A stretch of DNA of 64,000 bases from Flavobacterium fragile (GTDB lineage Bacteria > Bacteroidota > Bacteroidia > Flavobacteriales > Flavobacteriaceae), in NCBI RefSeq assembly GCF_023634865.1, contig NZ_JAMLJN010000002.1:124001-188000 (forward strand), given 5' to 3'. The notes beneath the pieces are model-generated. The model made no database searches. It was not told where the DNA came from and was given only the letters and a program-made list of their open reading frames with translations. The translations under genes were made by a program, and so were the position numbers. Shown piece by piece: positions 59,692 through 64,000 of the stretch (positions are counted from its first letter, which is position 1; the number at the start of each line of letters is the position of its first letter).

Positions 59692-59988
59692 ATGCAAAAA
59701 ATGATTTTTAGTGCCGTAGCACTTGTAGCGTTTTCTTTTGCTGGTATGGCAAATGAAATTGAAGAGAAAAAAGTTGAAACAAAAACAACTGAAACAAAAA
59801 AAGTTGAAGTTTTAGAAGAAAAAGTTGTTCTAAGAAATAATTGTGATGCTTACGCAGACGAAATTTATAATATGTTTAGATCATCTGGATATACAGTTAC
59901 CAATGCTCATAATGTTTCTGTAATTGCTTATAACCAATGTATAGACTGGCATACTAAGATGAATATTTCCTTAAGATCTGTTGACTAA
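59692..59988 (+). CDS. Small secreted C-X31-C protein, copy 2
   Basis: A 98-residue protein. Signal peptide MQKMIFSAVALVAFSFAGMA, then a longer Glu/Lys/Thr spacer (about 30 residues, KKVETKTTETKKVEVLEEKV), then a core from CDAYADEIYNMFRSSGY to VIAYNQC, with exactly 31 residues between the two Cys as in copy 1. The leader DNA is also related to that of copy 1. It precedes the second GLPGLI gene and a hairpin. Confidence 0.8.
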   Translation: MQKMIFSAVALVAFSFAGMANEIEEKKVETKTTETKKVEVLEEKVVLRNNCDAYADEIYNMFRSSGYTVTNAHNVSVIAYNQCIDWHTKMNISLRSVD

Positions 59989-59992
59989 AAAA

Positions 59993-60022
59993 CAAGGGCA
60001 CATTTTTAAAATAGTGCCCTTG
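59993..60022 (+). promoter_or_regulatory. Intercistronic hairpin, unit 2
   Basis: CAAGGGCAC / GTGCCCTTG, a perfect 9-bp stem with a 12-nt loop, 4 bp after the small-protein stop and without a following T-run. Its position matches the hairpin of unit 1, though the sequence differs. Confidence 0.75.
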
Positions 60023-60055
60023 AAATTAAATAAACCCAAATTAATACACCTTTTT

Positions 60056-60739
60056 ATGTTCAAAAAAATTTTATTTATATTTTTTAGCATTAGTATGTCT
60101 TCTCAAAACATTAAAGTAGAATATTCTTTAAATATTTTGAAAGATGAATCTGTTTTAAAAAAAGATGGAATTTCAACATTTTACAAAAACGCAATGGATG
60201 GAGCAAAAAATGTAAAATTTGAGCTGTTAATTGATAAAGACAAATCATTTTTTTACAAAAAAGATATTTTAAATCAAAATACAATTGAGACTAAAATGGC
60301 ATTGTTAATTTCTGAAGCAGATAATCCAATTTATAGTTTTAATAACAATATCTTTAAAAAAATTGAAGAAACGTCAAGTTTTTTTAATAAACCTATTATT
60401 GTGAAAGATACGCTTTTAACAAATTGGGAACTAACTAATGAAACAAAAAAAATAAATGGTTATACATGCTATAAAGCTGCAGCAAAGTATAAAATTGTAA
60501 ATCCAGATGTTTTTTATCATTCTGTTATTGCATGGTATTGTCCTGAAATACCTTCACAAATGGGTCCAAGAGGATTTGGTGGTTTGCCTGGTTTAATCTT
60601 AGAATTGCAATATCGAGAAATTGTTTTTGGTGCAACCTTAATAGAAAAAACAAATGACCCTGTAATAATTAATTTTAATTCAGAAATAATTACTCAAGAA
60701 CAGTATGATAAAAAAATTCTCGAGATAAGAAATAACTAA
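60056..60739 (+). CDS. GLPGLI-family protein, copy 2
   Basis: A 227-residue secreted protein: signal (FKKILFIFFSISMSSQ), INxExT-like body (NIKVEYSLNILKDES; NWELTNETKKINGYTCYKAAAKY), then IAWYCPEIPSQMGPRGFGGLPGLILELQY. Conserved Cys pair as in copy 1. ATG 60056 was chosen; the longer frame back to 59981 runs through the hairpin and lacks a signal peptide. Its stop codon directly abuts the ATG of the barrel gene, so the two are translationally coupled. Confidence 0.92.
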   Translation: MFKKILFIFFSISMSSQNIKVEYSLNILKDESVLKKDGISTFYKNAMDGAKNVKFELLIDKDKSFFYKKDILNQNTIETKMALLISEADNPIYSFNNNIFKKIEETSSFFNKPIIVKDTLLTNWELTNETKKINGYTCYKAAAKYKIVNPDVFYHSVIAWYCPEIPSQMGPRGFGGLPGLILELQYREIVFGATLIEKTNDPVIINFNSEIITQEQYDKKILEIRNN

Positions 60740-63400
60740 ATGCCAAAATATCTAATTCTTCTCCTACTTTTTCCTTTATTTTCTCTTTCCCAAACCCTAA
60801 CCGGCACAGTGAAAGATTCGCTTGGAAACCCATTACAAAATGCCAATATAATTGCTAAACCTTTAGTGGAAAAACAAGGCTTAAAATTTGCTATTGCCGA
60901 TCATTTAGGTAGATATAAATTAGAATTAGAAAAAGAAGTACCTTATGAAGTTAGGGTTTCCTATTTGGGTTTTACCGAAGAAATTTTAAATCTTCCGGCA
61001 AATTTTACACAAAGAGAACATAATTTCAAACTTAAAGCTAAAAAAGGGCAACTCAAAGAAATTATCATAAACTATGATTACAAACCCATAATAGTAAAAA
61101 AAGATACCTTAATTTATGATGTAAAAGCTTTTGCCAACGGTAATGAGCGCAAACTAAAAGAACAACTAGAAAAACTGCCGGGTGTTGAAGTAGATAAAAA
61201 CGGAGGTGTTACGGTTCAAGGCAAAAAAGTAACCAAGTTTTTAGTCGAAAACAAATCATTTTTTGGTGGTGGCACTAAATTAGGTGTAGAAAATATTCCT
61301 GCCGATGCCGTAGATAAAGTAGAAGTCATTGACAACTTCAACGAAGTAGGCTTTCTAAAACAAGTTTCCGATTCTGAAGACTTGGCCATGAACATCAAAC
61401 TGAAAGAAGATAAAAAGAAATTCATTTTTGGCGATGTCGATGCAGGTGTTGAAGTTGCAGATGATAACGGATTTTATCTAGGTCACGCTGCTTTGTTTTA
61501 TTATGCTCCAAAAACGAATGTAAGTTTCATTGGCGATATCAATAACATTGGGAAACGCACTTTTTCTTTTCAAGACATGATGCGTTTTCAAGGTGGTGCT
61601 AGCAGTTTTATTTCGGGAAGAAAACAATTAACCGATTTGTATTCCTTTGCCAGCGATAATACTGATGTTATTGAAAATAAATCGCAATTTAGTGCTTTAA
61701 ACTTTCGCCAAGAAATAAATTCTAAATTAGACGTGGAAGGTTTTGCTATTTTTTCTAAGTTATTTACCCGCACTTTAACCGAAAGTACTATTGAATATCT
61801 TCAAAATACAACAGCAACATTAGAAGAACGCATTAATAAAGGTGAAAATAAATCGATTTTAGGCATCGGAAACGTAAAACTAAACTTCACGCCCAACACT
61901 AAAGAAAAATGGTTTTACAACGGTCAATTTCAATCGAGCGCCAATGATATGACTTCGGTTCTTAATTCAAGACTCAACGGGCAACAAACTTCATTTGAAA
62001 CTTTAAACTCAGCGGATAATGTTCAAATTAAGCAGTTTTTAGAATGGCACAAACAAATAAATTTAAAACATACAACAACTTTAGTAATTAACCAAAGTTA
62101 CGATAATCAAAAACCCATCAATACTTGGTTAACCGATACCGAATTCTTAACTGGATTAATTCCGTTAGAAAATGATTCGTTTTACAACATTCAACAAGTA
62201 AAAAAAGTAAAAAATAGCAGTGTTGATGCGTTGTTTAAACATTATTGGATTATTAATAACTACAATCATTTATACACCAATGTTGGAAATAATTTAGGAA
62301 CTACCCAACTGCAAATCACCGAAAAACAATACCTTACCGATGGCACTAACAATGATTTTGCGAACGATGGTTTTGGGAACGACATGAATTATTTACTAAA
62401 CGATTTATACATAGGTCTCGAATATAAGTTTAAAATTGGAAAATGGATAAATAAACCTGCCATTTATGCGCATTATTTTCATTTGAAAACCCAACAAATT
62501 ACAGCTGATTACACGTTAAACAATACATTTTTACAACCTAGTTGGTTAAGCGAATATGAATTCAATCAATCGGAAAACTTGAAATTCAATTATCGTTTGG
62601 TAAATGAATTTCCCGAAGCCAATCGTTTATTAGAACGCTATACCTTACAAAGTTATAATTCGGTTTTTAAAGGAAATGCACTATTGCGAAACGAACGGTT
62701 TCACAACGCAACCTTAAATTACACAAAAACCAGTATGTATCGTGGTTTAATGTTGTTTGCTAATGCTAGTTTTACGAAAAAAGTAAGAACCATTCGTAAT
62801 GAAATTGGTTTAGAGGGTATTAATCAATTTACAACGCCAACCATTACCGATAATCCAGAAACAACTTATCGTATTAATGGTAATATAGATAAAAAAATAT
62901 ACAAATTTAGATTGGGCTTAAATGCCAATTTGTCTTGGTTCAATTATGTTCAAACGGTAAATAATCAAACGATAACCAACGACAGAAACAATCAAAGTGT
63001 TGGAATTCTGCTGCGAACTGCCAACAAAAAATGGCCAAGTGTAAGTGTGAGTTACAACAAAATGTTTAGCCAATTTTCGGGATTAACGAATTCGAAATTA
63101 ACTTCTGATCGATTGGGTTTTAATTTTGATATCGATTTTTGGAAACATTTTAATTTTAAAACCGATTACGAAGTAACCTTCAACGAAAACAGTAATAACA
63201 TCAACACCGATTTTAGAATTGCCAATGCATATTTAAGTTATCAAAAGAAAAACAATCCATTCCGTTTTGAACTTTCGGCGCAGAATTACTTGAATAACGG
63301 AACTAAAATAAACAACTCATTTTCAGATTTTATGATTTCGAGTTCCACTACTTACACATTGCCAAGAATTGTAATGTTGACCATTAGTTATAAGCTGTAG
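60740..63400 (+). CDS. CarboxypepD_reg / outer-membrane beta-barrel protein
   Basis: An 886-residue protein: signal peptide (YLILLLLFPLFSLSQ), a carboxypeptidase-regulatory-like Ig domain (about 18-95: LTGTVKDSLGNPLQNANIIA, VSYLGFTEEIL), and a plug-like region (about 105-220: LKEQLEKLPGVEVDKNGGVT, VEVIDNFNEVGFLKQVSDSE). A barrel of the outer-membrane beta-barrel protein family (OMP_b-brl_3 type) follows, ending MLTISYKL. It resembles receptors that travel with GLPGLI genes. The substrate may be the small Cys proteins or their product; this is inference. Confidence 0.88.
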   Translation: MPKYLILLLLFPLFSLSQTLTGTVKDSLGNPLQNANIIAKPLVEKQGLKFAIADHLGRYKLELEKEVPYEVRVSYLGFTEEILNLPANFTQREHNFKLKAKKGQLKEIIINYDYKPIIVKKDTLIYDVKAFANGNERKLKEQLEKLPGVEVDKNGGVTVQGKKVTKFLVENKSFFGGGTKLGVENIPADAVDKVEVIDNFNEVGFLKQVSDSEDLAMNIKLKEDKKKFIFGDVDAGVEVADDNGFYLGHAALFYYAPKTNVSFIGDINNIGKRTFSFQDMMRFQGGASSFISGRKQLTDLYSFASDNTDVIENKSQFSALNFRQEINSKLDVEGFAIFSKLFTRTLTESTIEYLQNTTATLEERINKGENKSILGIGNVKLNFTPNTKEKWFYNGQFQSSANDMTSVLNSRLNGQQTSFETLNSADNVQIKQFLEWHKQINLKHTTTLVINQSYDNQKPINTWLTDTEFLTGLIPLENDSFYNIQQVKKVKNSSVDALFKHYWIINNYNHLYTNVGNNLGTTQLQITEKQYLTDGTNNDFANDGFGNDMNYLLNDLYIGLEYKFKIGKWINKPAIYAHYFHLKTQQITADYTLNNTFLQPSWLSEYEFNQSENLKFNYRLVNEFPEANRLLERYTLQSYNSVFKGNALLRNERFHNATLNYTKTSMYRGLMLFANASFTKKVRTIRNEIGLEGINQFTTPTITDNPETTYRINGNIDKKIYKFRLGLNANLSWFNYVQTVNNQTITNDRNNQSVGILLRTANKKWPSVSVSYNKMFSQFSGLTNSKLTSDRLGFNFDIDFWKHFNFKTDYEVTFNENSNNINTDFRIANAYLSYQKKNNPFRFELSAQNYLNNGTKINNSFSDFMISSSTTYTLPRIVMLTISYKL

Positions 63401-63562
63401 CAAGAGCAAAAATCAAATTCAAAAATCAAGGGCAAGTTCAAACAAAATTTCAAAACTTGAAACAAAATCTTAGTGAACTGTGTGCCTTCATTGTGTTCCT
63501 TTTGTTTAAAAGAGACGCTTAACAGCGTGACAAACTTAACGTAAAAAAGAATTTCAACACTC

Positions 63563-64000
63563 CTAACTCCTCTTCATCTGAATATGCGGAATATCATCTT
63601 CTAAATACATTTCACTGGTTTGGATGAATCCGTGCGATTCGTAGAATTTTTTTAAATATTGTTGTGCCGAAATAGTAATAGCAGTTACTTTGAAACAATC
63701 TTTTATTGCTTTTATTGAAACCTGAATTAAATCATGACCAAATTTCTTATTTCGATATTTTGGGCTTACAATTACACGTCCAATTGAGGCTTCATCAAAA
63801 TAATATCCTTTATCAAACAAGCGTGAATAGGCAGCTAAATCCCCATTGCAATAACCTAAAACGTGAAGTGCTTTCTTGTCTTTGCCATCAATGTCTTGAT
63901 AGACGCAATTTTGCTCCACCACAAACACTTCTGAGCGAAGTTGCAATAAGGAGTAAAGTTCGGTTGTAGAAAGTTCGTTAAATCGCTTTATTTTGAATTT
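63563..64000 (-). CDS. GNAT acetyltransferase (ElaA-like), 5' end cut
   Basis: 146 codons are visible; the frame stays open to the window edge, reading KFKIKRFNELSTTELYSLLQ before LRSEVFVVEQNCVYQDIDGKD, the usual ElaA-like start. The true Met is probably one or a few codons beyond 64000. The acetyl-CoA site is IGRVIVSPKYRNKKFGHDLI, and the C-terminal FYESHGFIQTSEMYLEDDIPHIQM is typical. The internal TTG at 63946 is not the start. The substrate is unknown. Confidence 0.9.
   Translation of the reverse strand, partial: KFKIKRFNELSTTELYSLLQLRSEVFVVEQNCVYQDIDGKDKKALHVLGYCNGDLAAYSRLFDKGYYFDEASIGRVIVSPKYRNKKFGHDLIQVSIKAIKDCFKVTAITISAQQYLKKFYESHGFIQTSEMYLEDDIPHIQMKRS

Noticed and set aside
59981..60055. 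25-residue extension of the second GLPGLI protein
   Set aside because: It runs through the hairpin and would bury the signal peptide; ATG 60056 restores it.

Overview
The window is an AT-rich, densely coded stretch of a Bacteroidota chromosome, most likely from a Flavobacterium or close relative in the Flavobacteriaceae. The evidence is the gene set (gdhA followed by a THC0290_0291-type gene, yicC-gmk-nadD, a Bat aerotolerance operon, a SUF operon ending in DUF59 and DUF2480 genes, GLPGLI proteins, DUF5689 and choice-of-anchor lipoproteins, TonB-type receptors) and the promoters, many of which carry the Bacteroidota -7 box TAnnTTTG instead of an E. coli TATAAT. No tRNA, rRNA, prophage, transposase or CRISPR array was seen. 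Both ends cut genes: gdhA at the left and a GNAT acetyltransferase at the right.

Layout. 1-14.3 kb: housekeeping genes. These are gdhA, a PLP sulfur-amino-acid enzyme, a DMT transporter, yicC-gmk-nadD (with an extra gene inserted between yicC and gmk), an Fe-alcohol dehydrogenase, gpsA-terC, pheS and cvpA. 14.3-23.3 kb: an eight-gene minus-strand Bat operon (moxR, DUF58, a BatD-like protein, batA, batB, batC, batD, batE). 23.4-29.0 kb: small accessory genes (aldo/keto reductase, an AlbA-like/phosphatase pair, a DUF6646-like barrel, a PhnA-like protein, two species-level hypotheticals). 29.2-32.8 kb, minus strand: an ALDH7-type dehydrogenase, 3-hydroxyanthranilate dioxygenase and a secreted EEP nuclease/phosphatase. 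The last is divergent from a receptor plus two-lipoprotein operon (32.9-37.6 kb). Then come hflX and a long minus-strand SUF Fe-S assembly block (38.9-48.3 kb), interrupted by two membrane-protein genes. 48.4-58.2 kb, plus strand: an MBL hydrolase, a subtilase lipoprotein, an M1 peptidase, an EF-G-like GTPase, rnpA, a CtpA-type protease and a tandem-OmpA protein.

The most unusual region is 58.2-63.4 kb. It holds two copies of a unit made of a paired ACCGTAA operator-like element, a tiny secreted protein with a conserved C-X31-C core, an intercistronic hairpin and a GLPGLI-family protein. The second copy runs straight into an 886-residue outer-membrane receptor-like beta-barrel. A decayed 123-bp copy of the start of that barrel gene sits just upstream of the first unit. 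I read this as an undescribed secreted-peptide/GLPGLI/outer-membrane system that has expanded by tandem duplication and partial deletion.

Other structural oddities: two hypothetical genes bracketed by repeats (5.2-5.8 kb and 28.3-29.3 kb); a five-tract telomere-like C3A4 repeat just before nadD; and word-like low-complexity repeats that recur in many intergenic gaps.
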